DNA of 64,000 bases from Streptomyces niveus (GCF_002009175.1 NZ_CP018047.1:7059001-7123000); one strand, 5' to 3'. Numbered from the stretch's first letter, positions 19,572 to 29,466 are shown. Numbers and translations are program-made. Notes: generated by a model from the sequence alone, not told the origin.

Positions 19572-20438
19572 TCAGCCCGCCGCCAGCAGGACCGTGCCGA
19601 TCAGCGCGAGCCCGGCGCCGGCCGCCTGGACGGCGCGCAGTCTCTCCTTCAGTACGCCACGCGCGGCGATCGCCGTGATCACGGGATACAGCGAGGCCAG
19701 GACGGCGGCGACGGTGACGGGACCGTTCTGCGCGGCGATCGAGTACGTGCCGTTGGCGGCGACGTCCGCGAGACCGACGAACGCCAGCGCGGGCAGGGCC
19801 GCCCGGATCACCTGGAACCCGCCCTCCTCGGGCAGCGCGCGTGCGCCCCGCCTCACCGAGACGTACAGGGCGGTCCCGCCGACACCGACGTTGGTGACGC
19901 GCTGCACGAACAGCGCGAGGAACAGGCCGGTGATCGATGTCGACGCCTCGGCGATCAGGGCCATGACCGCGCCGAATCCGACCGCGGCGACCAGCGTCAG
20001 CGCGATCGCCCGGCGCTGGACCGCCGCTCCGCGCAGCTCGGGTCCGCCGGCCAGCACGATGCCCGCGACGGCCACGGCGATCCCGGCGAGCTGGAGCAGT
20101 CCGGGGCGCTCGCCCACGACGATGCCGACGCCCACCGGTACGGCCACGCCGATCGAGCCGAGCGGGGACACGACGCCCATCGGACCGAGCGCGAGTGCCT
20201 TGTAGAAGGCGAGCATGGCGACGGGGCCCACGACTCCGGCCGCGACCGCGTACCAGAGCTGAGGTCCGGTCGCGCTCCACGCGCCGGTCGCGACGACGAT
20301 CACGCCGAGGACGGCGACGGCGATCGACTGCGACACCACGACCACCGTCAGGGCGGGCGTGCGCCGGGTGAGCAGCCCGCCGCCGAAGTCGGCCAGACCC
20401 CAGAGCAGGGCGGTGGCCAGCGCGAACAGTGCGGTCAT
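19572..20438 (-). CDS. EamA/DMT-family transporter
   Basis: The 288-residue protein has ten predicted transmembrane helices in two EamA repeats (first repeat LLWGLADFGGG to VVGER; second from about residue 145, with ALPALAFVGLADVAANG and ending GTVLLAAG). DMT proteins export small metabolites. It is divergently transcribed from an XRE-cupin regulator 95 bases away, whose operator-like palindromes lie in between, so the regulator probably controls this exporter. Confidence 0.88.
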   Translation of the reverse strand: MTALFALATALLWGLADFGGGLLTRRTPALTVVVVSQSIAVAVLGVIVVATGAWSATGPQLWYAVAAGVVGPVAMLAFYKALALGPMGVVSPLGSIGVAVPVGVGIVVGERPGLLQLAGIAVAVAGIVLAGGPELRGAAVQRRAIALTLVAAVGFGAVMALIAEASTSITGLFLALFVQRVTNVGVGGTALYVSVRRGARALPEEGGFQVIRAALPALAFVGLADVAANGTYSIAAQNGPVTVAAVLASLYPVITAIAARGVLKERLRAVQAAGAGLALIGTVLLAAG

Positions 20439-20473
20439 GGAGCGAACCTCGCCAGTACAGTGTGATGGACGGT

Positions 20474-20497
20474 TGGTGCACCACACCGTAGTGCACT
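20474..20497. promoter_or_regulatory. Two TGCAC-core palindromes between the EamA and XRE-cupin genes
   Basis: TGGTGCACCA (20474-20483) and AGTGCACT (20490-20497) are perfect palindromes with centres 15 bp apart, in the 95-bp divergent intergenic region. They are a good candidate for the binding site of the adjacent XRE regulator. Confidence 0.55.
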
Positions 20498-20533
20498 CTA
20501 TTGAACTGCTCCATTGAATATATTGGACGGAAT

Positions 20534-21106
20534 GTGTCGGAGCTCGATCAGCTGACCCAGTCGCTCGCCCGTAACCTCAAACGGTGGCGCGGCGAGAGAG
20601 CCTTCACCCTGGACGCCCTGGCGGCCCGGTCGGGGGTGAGCCGGGGCATGATCATCCAGATCGAGCAGGCGCGCACCAACCCCAGCGTCGGTACGACGGT
20701 GAAGCTCGCCGACGCCCTCGGCATCAGCATCACCACGCTCCTCGACTACGAACAGGGCCCGCAGGTCAGGGTCGTACCGGCCGGTCAGGCCGTGCGTATG
20801 TGGTCCACCGACGCGGGCAGCTCCACCGTCCTGCTGGTCGGGACCGAGTCACGCGGACCGCTCGAACTCTGGTCCTGGAAGCTGATGCCCGGTGAGCACA
20901 GCGAATCCGACGCGCACCCCGACGGCACGACCGAACTGCTGCACGTCACCACGGGCGAGCTGACCCTCGTCGTGGACGGCGCGACGCACACCGTGGCCCA
21001 GGGCTCGTCGGCGGTCTTCGAGGGGAACGTGCCGCACGCCTACCGCAACGAAGGCGACACCACCGTCGAGATGACGATGGCCGTCTCCATCCCGCCGGCG
21101 CGCTGA
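20534..21106 (+). CDS. XRE-family regulator with C-terminal cupin domain
   Basis: The 190-residue protein has an N-terminal helix-turn-helix (LDALAARSGVSRGMIIQIEQ) and a cupin barrel with PGEHSESDAHPDG and the second motif GNVPHAYRNEGDT, a layout in which the cupin senses a small ligand. The GTG at 20534 follows a weak GGACGGA site. Its divergent orientation next to an EamA exporter suggests ligand-controlled export, possibly of an amino acid or amine. Confidence 0.9.
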   Translation: MSELDQLTQSLARNLKRWRGERAFTLDALAARSGVSRGMIIQIEQARTNPSVGTTVKLADALGISITTLLDYEQGPQVRVVPAGQAVRMWSTDAGSSTVLLVGTESRGPLELWSWKLMPGEHSESDAHPDGTTELLHVTTGELTLVVDGATHTVAQGSSAVFEGNVPHAYRNEGDTTVEMTMAVSIPPAR

Positions 21107-21193
21107 GCGGTCGCGAACGGACCTCGTGGCGCCCCCGTTCATCCGTCGAGACGCCCGTGCCCGGCCGTCCGCCCGCCTGTTAGCTTGACGCCC

Positions 21194-21757
21194 ATGCGCG
21201 CCCCCATCGGAGACTTCACCGACGCCCGACCCGCCCCCGACTGCCTCGACCTGCTCACGGAGCCCGTCGCCGCCGCCGTACGCGCCTGGCAGGGCGACGT
21301 GCCCGCCGAGCAACTCCTCTACGTCGACACCGACCCGGAGATCGCGGACACCGCCGCCTTCGTCGAGCACCACGGGGCCGATCTGCTCGACCGGTCGGCC
21401 AACTGTGTCGTCGTTGCGGGCAAGCGCGGCGGCGAGTCCACACTCGCCGCCTGTCTCGTGCTGTCCCGGACGCGCGTCGACGTCAACGGAGTCGTACGCA
21501 GGCAACTCGGCGCCCGCAAGGCCTCGTTCGCCCCGATGGACTCCGCGACCGGCGAGAGCGGCATGGAGTACGGCGGCATCACACCGATCGGCCTGCCCGC
21601 CGGCTGGCCACTGCTCGTGGACGCGGCCGTCGTGGACACCGAGTGGGTGCTCATCGGCAGCGGACGCCGCAGGGGGAAGCTGATCGTGCCCGGCAAGGCG
21701 TTCACCACCCTGCCGGGCGCGGTGGTCGTCGACGGGCTCGGCGTCGCCACCGGCTGA
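21194..21757 (+). CDS. YbaK/EbsC-family protein, probable trans-editing aminoacyl-tRNA deacylase
   Basis: The 187-residue protein matches the YbaK/ProX domain: NCVVVAGKRGGE, a Lys-containing segment RRQLGARKASFAP in which the family active-site Lys is expected, GGITPIGLP and the closing GSGRRRGKLIVPG. These enzymes hydrolyse mischarged tRNAs such as Cys- or Ala-tRNA(Pro). TAGCTT (21181-21186) stands seven bases before the ATG without a Shine-Dalgarno, so the mRNA may be leaderless. Confidence 0.87.
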   Translation: MRAPIGDFTDARPAPDCLDLLTEPVAAAVRAWQGDVPAEQLLYVDTDPEIADTAAFVEHHGADLLDRSANCVVVAGKRGGESTLAACLVLSRTRVDVNGVVRRQLGARKASFAPMDSATGESGMEYGGITPIGLPAGWPLLVDAAVVDTEWVLIGSGRRRGKLIVPGKAFTTLPGAVVVDGLGVATG

Positions 21758-21814
21758 GGACGAGCAGAGCCCGGAGCCCCGAAACGATCGGAGCCCCGAA
21801 GGCCGACCGCCTCC

Positions 21815-22222
21815 TCAGCCGAGGCGCGGTATCTCGATCGCGGGGCAGCGGTCCATCACCATGTCGAGACCGGCGGCCCGCGCGCGTTCGTACGCCTTCT
21901 CGTCGACCACCCCGAGCTGGAACCAGACCGCCTTCGCGCCGATCGCGGCGGCCTCGTCGGCGACCTGCCCCGCCAGCTCGCTGTTGACGAACACGTCCAC
22001 CACGTCGACCGGGAACGGGATCTCGGCCAGCGACGCGTACCCCCGCTCGCCGTGGACCGTCTCCGCCTTGGGATGCACCGGCACCACGCGCTTGCCGTAG
22101 CGCTGGAGCACGTCCGCCACGCCGTAGGCCGCCCGCGACCGGTTGCCGGACAGGCCCACGACAGCCCAGGTGTCCCCGGTGGAGGTCAGAATCCTGCGGA
22201 TCGTCTCATCGTCTGCGTACAT
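21815..22222 (-). CDS. CoA-binding domain protein (YccU-like)
   Basis: A 135-residue single-domain protein with the Rossmann CoA-binding fold of succinyl-CoA synthetase type: WAVVGLSGNRSRAAYGVA at the N-terminus, VPVHPKAE, and VWFQLGVVDE before the C-terminal helix. Small stand-alone versions bind CoA or NAD; the physiological role is unknown. The ATG at 22222 (MYADDETIRRIL) begins the conserved region. Confidence 0.87.
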   Translation of the reverse strand: MYADDETIRRILTSTGDTWAVVGLSGNRSRAAYGVADVLQRYGKRVVPVHPKAETVHGERGYASLAEIPFPVDVVDVFVNSELAGQVADEAAAIGAKAVWFQLGVVDEKAYERARAAGLDMVMDRCPAIEIPRLG

Positions 22223-22332
22223 GCCCGGACAACGGTGGGCACGGCCCGGCAATTCCCCGCCCCGCCTCCGCCCCGCCCATTGGCGAGGGCCCGCCATACG
22301 CACCCGGTGGAGGCAGAGCCTAGGGTGGCGCG

Positions 22333-22959
<627 letters not shown>

Positions 22960-23052
22960 CGCCCACCGGGACCGACGGGCCGTCAGCCGCCCCACGGGCG
23001 AAATGCCGGTACCCACACGTGATGTCCGACCCCACCGTTACTCTCAAGGATC

Positions 23053-24219
23053 ATGAGATTCCTGCACACGTCGGACTGGCACCTGGGACGGTCGTTCCAC
23101 CGGGTCGGCCTTCTCGACGCACAGGCCGCCTTGGTCGACCATCTCGTCGCGACCGCGCTGGCGCACGAGGTCGACGCGGTCCTCGTGGCGGGAGACGTGT
23201 ACGACCGGGCGGTGCCGCCGCTCTCCGCCGTCGAGCTCTTCGACCGGGCGCTGCACCGGCTCGCCGAGGCGCGTGTACCGACCGTGATGATCTCCGGGAA
23301 CCACGACTCGGCCCGCCGACTGGGGGTCGGCGCCGGGCTCATCGACCACGCCGGAATCCACCTGCGCACCGACCCGGCCCGCTGCGCCACCCCCGTCGTG
23401 CTCCGCGACGCCCACGGCGACGTGGCCTTCTACGGCCTGCCCTACCTCGAACCGGCCCTGGTCCGCGACGAGTTCAAAGCGGCCGGTACGGGCCACGAGG
23501 CTGTGCTGTCCGCCGCTCTCGACCGCGTACGGGCCGACCTCGCCGCACGGCACGCGGGCACCCGCTCCGTCGTTCTCGCGCACGCCTTCGTGGCCGGCGG
23601 CGCCGCCAGCGACAGCGAACGCGACATCACCGTCGGCGGCGTGTCCGCCGTGCCCGCCGGGATCTTCGACGGCGTGGACTACGTGGCCCTCGGGCATCTG
23701 CACGGCTCACAGGCCCTCACCGAGCGCGTCCGCTACTCCGGTTCACCCCTCGCGTACTCCTTCTCCGAGACCGACCACCGCAAGACGATGTGGCTCGTGG
23801 ACCTCGGCGCCGGAGGCGAGATCGACGCCGAGCGGATCGACTGCCCGGTACCGCGCCCGCTCGCCCGTGTCCGCGGCACCCTCGCCGACCTCCTCGACGA
23901 CCCGGCACTCACCCGCCACGAGCGGTCCTGGATCGAGGCGACGCTCACCGACCCCGTGCGTCCCGCCGAGCCCATGGCGCGCCTCGTCGAACGCTTCCCG
24001 CACACCCTCAGCCTCGTCTTCGACCCCGACCGGGGCGACGAGGACGTCGTCGCCTCCTACGCACGGCGCCTCGAAGGCCGCAGCGACCAGGAGATCGCGG
24101 AGGACTTCGTGGCGCACGTCCGCGGCGGCGCCGGACCGGACGACCGCGAACGGACCGTGCTGCGCGGCGCCTTCGACCACGTACGCGTCGACACCGCCGT
24201 ACGCGAGGTGACCGGATGA
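23053..24219 (+). CDS. sbcD: Exonuclease SbcD (Mre11-type nuclease subunit)
   Basis: The 388-residue calcineurin-like phosphoesterase has the metal-binding motifs in order: HTSDWHLGRS (residues 4-13), VAGDVYDRAV, ISGNHDSARRL, LAHAFVAGG and LGHLHGS. With SbcC it forms the nuclease that opens hairpins and trims blocked DNA ends. AAGGA precedes the ATG and a TACTCT hexamer lies eight bases upstream. Its stop overlaps the sbcC start (ATGA). Confidence 0.96.
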   Translation: MRFLHTSDWHLGRSFHRVGLLDAQAALVDHLVATALAHEVDAVLVAGDVYDRAVPPLSAVELFDRALHRLAEARVPTVMISGNHDSARRLGVGAGLIDHAGIHLRTDPARCATPVVLRDAHGDVAFYGLPYLEPALVRDEFKAAGTGHEAVLSAALDRVRADLAARHAGTRSVVLAHAFVAGGAASDSERDITVGGVSAVPAGIFDGVDYVALGHLHGSQALTERVRYSGSPLAYSFSETDHRKTMWLVDLGAGGEIDAERIDCPVPRPLARVRGTLADLLDDPALTRHERSWIEATLTDPVRPAEPMARLVERFPHTLSLVFDPDRGDEDVVASYARRLEGRSDQEIAEDFVAHVRGGAGPDDRERTVLRGAFDHVRVDTAVREVTG

Positions 24220-27200
24220 GACTGCACCGGCTGACCATCACCGCCTTCGGCCCCTTCGCCGACACCCAGGAGGTCGACTTCGACGCGCTGTGCGCCGGAG
24301 GGATCTTCCTGCTGCACGGTGCGACCGGCGCCGGGAAGACCTCGGTGCTCGACGCCGTCTGCTACGCGCTGTACGACGCCGTGCCGGGCGCCCGTCAGAT
24401 CAAGGGCGGCGCCACCAAGGACGCCTCCCTGCGCAGCGACCACGCCGACGCGAGCACCTACACGGAGGTGTGCCTCGAACTGACCGTCGGCGGACGGCGG
24501 CTGGAGATCACCCGCAGCCCCGCGCAGACACGGCCCAAGAAGCGCGGCACCGGCGTCACCGTCGAGAAGGCCCGGAGCGGGCTGCGGGAGCACGACCCCG
24601 CGGGCGGCGACTGGCGCGCGCTGAGCCGCTCCCACCAGGAGATCGGCGAGGAGATCGGCCAGCTCCTCGGAATGAGCCGGGAGCAGTTCTGCCAGGTGGT
24701 CCTCCTGCCGCAGGGCGACTTCGCGCGCTTCCTGCGCGCCGACGCCGAGGCACGCGGCAGACTCCTCGGCCGCCTCTTCGACACCCGCCGGTTCGCCGCC
24801 GTGGAGGAGCGGCTCGCCGAACTGCGCCGGGGCGCCGAACAAGGAGTAAGGGAAGGCGACCAGCGGCTGCTCGACATCGGGCAGCGCATCGCCGGAGCGG
24901 CGCGCGGCGGCATCGAACAGCCGCTGCCCGCACGGCAGCCCGGCGATCCGGGCCTCGCACCCGCCGTCCTCGAATGGGCCGCCGTCGCCCGCTCCACGGC
25001 CCACGAGCACCGCGACATCGCCGAGTCCGCCCTCGCGGCGGCCGAGAGCAGGCAGGCCGCCGCACGCAGGCTGCTCGACGACGCACGCGAACTGGCCCGG
25101 CTGCAGGAGCGGTTCGCCGAAGGACGCCGACGCGCCGACGCGCTCGAAGCCCGCCGCCCCGAGTACGAGGCGGCGCGGACCAGGCTGGAGCGCGCCCGCA
25201 AGGCGGACCGGGTCGCCCCCGCGCTCACCCTGCGCGACGACGCCGAGCGCGCGCACCGCACCGCCGCCGCCGGCCTCGACCGGGCACGCTCCCTGCTCCC
25301 CGCCGAACTGACCGACACCGGCGCCGACCATCTCTCCGCGCTGGAGCGGAAGATGCTTGAGGAGCTGGGCCGGGTCGACGCCGCCCGCGGCGCCGAGCGG
25401 CGCAGCGCGGAGATCAGCCGCGAACGGGCCGAACTGGACCGTCAGGCCCGCGCGGACGAAGAACTGCTGGCCGACGCCGCCGGCTGGCTCACCGGCTGGG
25501 AGGCCGCCCGCCGGGCACACCAGGAACGCGTCGAGACGTCCCAGGAGGCGGTGACCCGCGCCGAACAGCTCGCGGGACAGCTCGAACCGGCGCGCGCACA
25601 GCTCGAAGCGGCCCGCGCGCGCGACGCGCTCGACGCACGGGCCGCGGCGTCGCAGCGCCTCCTGAACACCGCCCGCGAGCGCGCCAACGATGCCAAGGAG
25701 ACCTGGCTCGACCTGCGCGAGCGACGGCTGCGCGGTATCGCCGCCGAACTCGCCGCCCGGCTCGTGGCGGGGGAGCCCTGCGCGGTCTGCGGCTCCGCCG
25801 ACCATCCGGCGCCCGCGCGGGCCGGGGCGGGCCAGGTCGACCAGGCCTCGGAGGACGCCGCGTTCGCCGCCTCCCGAAGGGCCGAGGCGGCCGTCACGGA
25901 GGCCGAGCGCGACCACGCCTCCGTACGGGAGGAGTACGCGGCGGCCCGCTCGGCGGCCGGCGGGTCGACCGTGGCCGAACTGGTCGCGCTCACCGAGCGC
26001 CTGGGCCGCGAGCACACGGCGGCGCACCGCCTCGCCGCAGGCACCCACGCCGCCCGTGAGGCGCTGGCCCGCGCCGAACGGGAGCGTGAGGACCGGCTCA
26101 CCGCACAGCGGTCCGCCGAGAACCGCGTCGCGGCCCGCACCTCACGGCGCGAAGCGCTCGACCACGAACAGACCGGCCTCGAATCGGATCTGGTCCGCGC
26201 CCGCGGTGACGCCGCCACCGTCGCCGAGCACGCCGCTCGGCTCACGAAAAGGGCCCGGCTGCTCGCCGAAGCGGCCCACGCGGTAAGGGACTTCGACGCC
26301 ACGGCCCAGCGCCTGAAGGACGCCGACGGGCGGCTCGCGGACGCCGCGTTCCGCGCGGGATTCGAAACGCCGCGCGAGGCCGCGGCGGCGCTGTTGTCCG
26401 GCCCGGAGCAGCGCGGCCTGACCCACCGGATGGACGACTGGCAGGCCGAGGCCGCCACCGTCGCCGACCGGCTCGCCGAGCAGGACGCCCGCGACGCGGC
26501 GCAGGCGCCGCCCGCCCGGCTCGACACGGCGCTGATGTCCTACGAGGGCGCCGAGACCGCGCTGCGCGCCGCGTCCTCCGCGCTCACGGGCGCCCGCGAG
26601 CGCGGCGGCGAGCTGGCCAGGCTCTCCCGGCGGGCCGAGGAGGAGGTACGGCGCCTCGGCCCGCTCCGTACGGAGTACGCGCGCGTGGCCCGCCTCGCCG
26701 CCCTCACCGCCGGCACCTCCACCGACAACGACCGCAAGATGCGCCTCGAGTCGTACGTCCTGGCCGCCCGGCTCGAACAGGTCGCGGAGGCGGCCACCGC
26801 GCGGCTGCTGCACATGTCCTCGGGCCGCTACACCCTGGTCCACTCGGACGCGAGGAGCGGCGGCGGCAAGCGGTCCGGGCTCGGACTCCACGTGGTCGAC
26901 TCCTGGACGGGCAGCGAGCGGGACACGGCGACCCTGTCCGGCGGAGAGACGTTCTTCGTCTCCCTCGCCCTCGCGCTGGGTCTCGCCGACGTCGTCACCG
27001 ACGAGGCGGGCGGCGCGCGCCTGGACACCCTCTTCATCGACGAGGGATTCGGCAGCCTGGACGACCAGACGCTGGACGAGGTCCTGGACGTGCTCGACTC
27101 GCTGCGCGAACGCGACCGCAGCGTCGGCATAGTCAGCCATGTCGCGGACCTCCGCCGCCGGATCCCGACCCAGCTGGAGGTGACGAAGTCCCGCCGGGGC

Positions 27201-27239
27201 TCGACGGTCAGTCTCCGGACGGGCGGCGCCGACGGCTGA
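24216..27239 (+). CDS. sbcC: Exonuclease SbcC (Rad50-type SMC ATPase)
   Basis: The 1007-residue protein has the N-terminal Walker A (HGATGAGKTS, about residue 30), a Q-loop (LLPQGDFARFL), long Ala/Glu/Arg-rich coiled coils on each side of a CxxC zinc hook (PCAVCGSADHP, about residue 522), and the C-terminal signature LSGGETFFVSLALALGLAD and Walker B LFIDEGFGSLD. It dimerises through the hook and powers SbcD. ATG 24216 overlaps the sbcD stop. A longer open frame in this register begins at 23019 but merely shadows sbcD. Confidence 0.96.
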   Translation: MRLHRLTITAFGPFADTQEVDFDALCAGGIFLLHGATGAGKTSVLDAVCYALYDAVPGARQIKGGATKDASLRSDHADASTYTEVCLELTVGGRRLEITRSPAQTRPKKRGTGVTVEKARSGLREHDPAGGDWRALSRSHQEIGEEIGQLLGMSREQFCQVVLLPQGDFARFLRADAEARGRLLGRLFDTRRFAAVEERLAELRRGAEQGVREGDQRLLDIGQRIAGAARGGIEQPLPARQPGDPGLAPAVLEWAAVARSTAHEHRDIAESALAAAESRQAAARRLLDDARELARLQERFAEGRRRADALEARRPEYEAARTRLERARKADRVAPALTLRDDAERAHRTAAAGLDRARSLLPAELTDTGADHLSALERKMLEELGRVDAARGAERRSAEISRERAELDRQARADEELLADAAGWLTGWEAARRAHQERVETSQEAVTRAEQLAGQLEPARAQLEAARARDALDARAAASQRLLNTARERANDAKETWLDLRERRLRGIAAELAARLVAGEPCAVCGSADHPAPARAGAGQVDQASEDAAFAASRRAEAAVTEAERDHASVREEYAAARSAAGGSTVAELVALTERLGREHTAAHRLAAGTHAAREALARAEREREDRLTAQRSAENRVAARTSRREALDHEQTGLESDLVRARGDAATVAEHAARLTKRARLLAEAAHAVRDFDATAQRLKDADGRLADAAFRAGFETPREAAAALLSGPEQRGLTHRMDDWQAEAATVADRLAEQDARDAAQAPPARLDTALMSYEGAETALRAASSALTGARERGGELARLSRRAEEEVRRLGPLRTEYARVARLAALTAGTSTDNDRKMRLESYVLAARLEQVAEAATARLLHMSSGRYTLVHSDARSGGGKRSGLGLHVVDSWTGSERDTATLSGGETFFVSLALALGLADVVTDEAGGARLDTLFIDEGFGSLDDQTLDEVLDVLDSLRERDRSVGIVSHVADLRRRIPTQLEVTKSRRGSTVSLRTGGADG

Positions 27240-27310
27240 GTCCGGGGGTGCGCCCTCCCACCCCGGAATCCGTATGACACGTCCCGGACGGCCGACCATG
27301 ATGGGTGCCC

Positions 27311-28246
27311 ATGCCTCAACTTCCCGAGCCCAGCGCCGAATCCCTCCGCCGTGAGCACATGCCGCTGCGGGGCCGTACAGCACTCGTCACCGGTGCCAGC
27401 AGGCGCGGCGGCATCGGATACGCGGTCGCCCGCCGGCTCGCCGCGTACGGCGCGAGCGTCTACCTCCATCACCATGTGCCCCACGACCGGGCCCAGCCCT
27501 GGGGAGCGGATCCCGACGGCCCCGAAGGTGTGGCGGCGGGAGTGCGCGAAGCCCTCGGCTGCCCCGACGCCCAAGTCGCCCACGGGCCCGGCGATCTCTC
27601 CGACCCCGAAGGCCCGGCCGAGGTCTTCGCGGCGGCGAGCGAGGCGCTCGGCGGCGTGGTCGACATCCTGGTGGCCAACCACGCCCTCAACGGCTCGGAC
27701 GGCGGCCTCAAGGACATCGACGCGGAGCTGCTGGACGCGCACTGGGCGACCAACACGCGCTCCGTGATCCTGCTTATCCAGGCGTACGCGAAGCTGCGGG
27801 CCGCGCATCCGGCCCGTATCCGGCGCGGCAGCCGCATCATGATGATGACCTCCGGCCAGGATCTGCGGGCCGGTATGCCCGAGGAGATCGCCTACAGCCT
27901 CTCCAAGGGCGCCCTCGCCTCGGCCACCCACACCCTGGCCGCCTCGCTCGGCGGCATGGGCATCACGGTCAACACCGTCAACCCCGGCCCCGTGGACACG
28001 GATTACCTCACCGGCGAGGCGTACGACAGGATCGCCGGGATGTTCCCGGCCGGACGGTGGGGGATGCCGGACGACCCGGCAAGGCTGATCGCGTGGCTCG
28101 CCACGGACGAGGCCGAGTGGATCACCGGCCAGGTCATCAACTCGGAGGGCGGCTTCCTGCTGAGCGGCGAGAACTTCACCCCCGTACCGGGCGGCCCCTG
28201 GCCCCGCGAACGCCCGTCGGACCCCCACCGTCACCTTGCCGAGTAG
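27311..28246 (+). CDS. SDR-family oxidoreductase
   Basis: A 311-residue short-chain dehydrogenase. The cofactor motif is TGASRRGGIGYAVA (a TGx3Gx-type loop with an extra residue), followed by the catalytic Ser in MMMTSGQDL, the YSLSK catalytic Tyr/Lys, and NTVNPGPVDTDYL. The Arg/His-rich segment after the first strand (LHHHVPHDRAQPWGAD) is an insertion relative to simple SDRs. GTG 27305 is an alternative start. The substrate cannot be inferred, as neighbours are unrelated. Confidence 0.88.
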   Translation: MPQLPEPSAESLRREHMPLRGRTALVTGASRRGGIGYAVARRLAAYGASVYLHHHVPHDRAQPWGADPDGPEGVAAGVREALGCPDAQVAHGPGDLSDPEGPAEVFAAASEALGGVVDILVANHALNGSDGGLKDIDAELLDAHWATNTRSVILLIQAYAKLRAAHPARIRRGSRIMMMTSGQDLRAGMPEEIAYSLSKGALASATHTLAASLGGMGITVNTVNPGPVDTDYLTGEAYDRIAGMFPAGRWGMPDDPARLIAWLATDEAEWITGQVINSEGGFLLSGENFTPVPGGPWPRERPSDPHRHLAE

Positions 28247-28256
28247 CCGAGTAGCC

Positions 28257-28276
28257 GAGCCGTCAGGGCCCGGCTC
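28257..28276. terminator. Short hairpin between convergent SDR and Lrp genes
   Basis: Arms GAGCCG (28257-28262) and CGGCTC (28271-28276) enclose an 8-base loop between two convergent stops. It is preceded by a tandem GAGTAGCC repeat. Confidence 0.5.
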
Positions 28277-28281
28277 TCCTC

Positions 28282-28728
28282 CTACGGAGCCACCGCCCGG
28301 CGCCGCAGCGGGGACGAGTAGACCACGCTCGTCGTGACCGAACCCAGCGTCGCGATCCGGCCCGTGACCGCCTCCAGATCGCTCATCGAACGGGCGGCGA
28401 CCTTCAGTACGAAGCAGTCGTCGCCCGTCACATGGTGCGCCTCCAGAATCTCCGTCATGCCCGCCAGCAGATCGTGGAACGGCTTGTAGTTGCCGTGCGG
28501 ATAGCGCAGCCGTACGAAAGCGAGGATCGGCCGCCCGAGTCGCTCCTGGTCGACCACGGCCGTGTAGCCGGAGATCACCCCGGCCTCCTCCATACGCCGC
28601 ACCCGCTCCGTCACGGCGCTCGCCGACATCGAGACGGCCCGCGCCAGTTCGGCGAAGCCGGTCCGTCCGTCGCGTTGCAGGACGTCCAGAATGAGCCAGT
28701 CCGTGGCATCCGGGGAAAACTCGGTCAT
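28282..28728 (-). CDS. Lrp/AsnC-family transcriptional regulator (first)
   Basis: The 148-residue protein has an N-terminal winged helix (LILDVLQRDGRTGFAELARAVSM in two parts; recognition helix SASAVTERVRRME) and the C-terminal RAM/ACT-like effector domain with VTGDDCFVLKVAARSMSD. Lrp proteins usually respond to amino acids. It is divergent from a rhodanese gene 95 bases away, with an inverted repeat CCCCGGC/GCCGGGG (28751-28778) in the gap, so that gene is the likely target. Confidence 0.92.
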   Translation of the reverse strand: MTEFSPDATDWLILDVLQRDGRTGFAELARAVSMSASAVTERVRRMEEAGVISGYTAVVDQERLGRPILAFVRLRYPHGNYKPFHDLLAGMTEILEAHHVTGDDCFVLKVAARSMSDLEAVTGRIATLGSVTTSVVYSSPLRRRAVAP

Positions 28729-28750
28729 GGGCCACAATTAGCAGAGAGAT

Positions 28751-28816
28751 CCCCGGCCGAACAAGTCAAGTGCCGGGGAATCCGTCTTCAGAAGAGCGGA
28801 CCCGCCGACATACCTT
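28751..28816. promoter_or_regulatory. Lrp-rhodanese divergent control region
   Basis: CCCCGGC (28751-28757) and GCCGGGG (28772-28778) are inverted arms 14 bases apart. TACCTT (28811-28816) is a -10-like hexamer seven bases before the rhodanese ATG. The inverted repeat is a candidate Lrp site. Confidence 0.45.
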
Positions 28817-28823
28817 TCTGGGC

Positions 28824-29345
28824 ATGACCACTTCCACGCGCGCCGGTTCAGGTGCCAACGCCGTCCTCGCGGTGGCGCCCGCCGCCCCCGCCGAAGCCGC
28901 CGCCCACTTCGCGGCACGCCTCGCCTCGTACACCGATGTCTCCGACGTCGCCGCCGCGCTGTCCACCGGAGCGGACCCGGGCTTCGTCCTGCTGGACTCA
29001 CGCTCGACGGAGTCCTGGGAGCAAGGCCATGTCCCGGGCGCCGTCCATCTGCCGACCGCGCTGATACCCGGCCGGGCGGAGCAACTGCTCGACAGGTCCG
29101 TGCCCGTTGTCACGTACTGCTGGGGCCCCGGCTGTGACGGCGCTGCCCGCGCCGCCCTCGCCCTCGCGCTGCTCGGCTATCCGGTGAAGGAGATGCTCGG
29201 TGGCATCGAGTACTGGATCAGGGAGGGCTTCGAGATCGAGACGGGCACGGGGCCGGGTGCGGGGCCGCAGGACACCGGCCGAAGGGAACGGCGCGAGCCC
29301 GACCCCCTGACGACGCCCCGCGCCTCGGCGTCCTGCGGCTGCTGA
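28824..29345 (+). CDS. Rhodanese-like domain protein
   Basis: The 173-residue protein has one rhodanese domain: FVLLDSRSTESWEQGHVPGAVHLPT is visible in pieces, followed by the active-site loop VTYCWGPGCDGA whose first Cys would carry the persulfide. Such proteins transfer sulfur or act as redox sensors. The tail is Arg/Pro-rich and ends CGC. ATG 28824 was chosen since TACCTT is seven bases upstream, giving a probable leaderless transcript. Confidence 0.88.
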   Translation: MTTSTRAGSGANAVLAVAPAAPAEAAAHFAARLASYTDVSDVAAALSTGADPGFVLLDSRSTESWEQGHVPGAVHLPTALIPGRAEQLLDRSVPVVTYCWGPGCDGAARAALALALLGYPVKEMLGGIEYWIREGFEIETGTGPGAGPQDTGRRERREPDPLTTPRASASCGC

Positions 29346-29362
29346 ACCGGCCGGATCGGCCC

Positions 29363-29392
29363 GTCCGGCGCGCTCGGCCGAGCGCGCCGGAC
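29363..29392. terminator. 30-bp perfect palindrome (bidirectional terminator)
   Basis: The 30 bases are self-complementary without interruption (centre CGGCCG). They lie between convergent rhodanese and DUF885 genes. Confidence 0.7.
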
Positions 29393-29438
29393 AGGCACCT
29401 CGCGTCCGCCCGCCGCCCGTCGCCCGTCGTACGGAGCA

Positions 29439-29466
29439 GGCGCCCGGCGGCACGCCGCCGGGCGCC
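29439..29466. terminator. Second hairpin before the DUF885 stop
   Basis: Arms 29439-29451 and 29454-29466 pair over 13 bp with a 2-base loop (AC). The position six bases from the DUF885 stop suggests it terminates that gene. Confidence 0.7.

Noticed and set aside
23019..27239. 1406-codon frame that would fuse a novel N-terminus to SbcC
   Set aside because: The extra part is SbcD read in the wrong frame; the ATG at 24216 overlaps the sbcD stop and begins the family sequence.
28242..28256. Tandem GAGTAGCC repeat at the SDR stop as a microsatellite
   Set aside because: Only two copies, partly coding; not significant.
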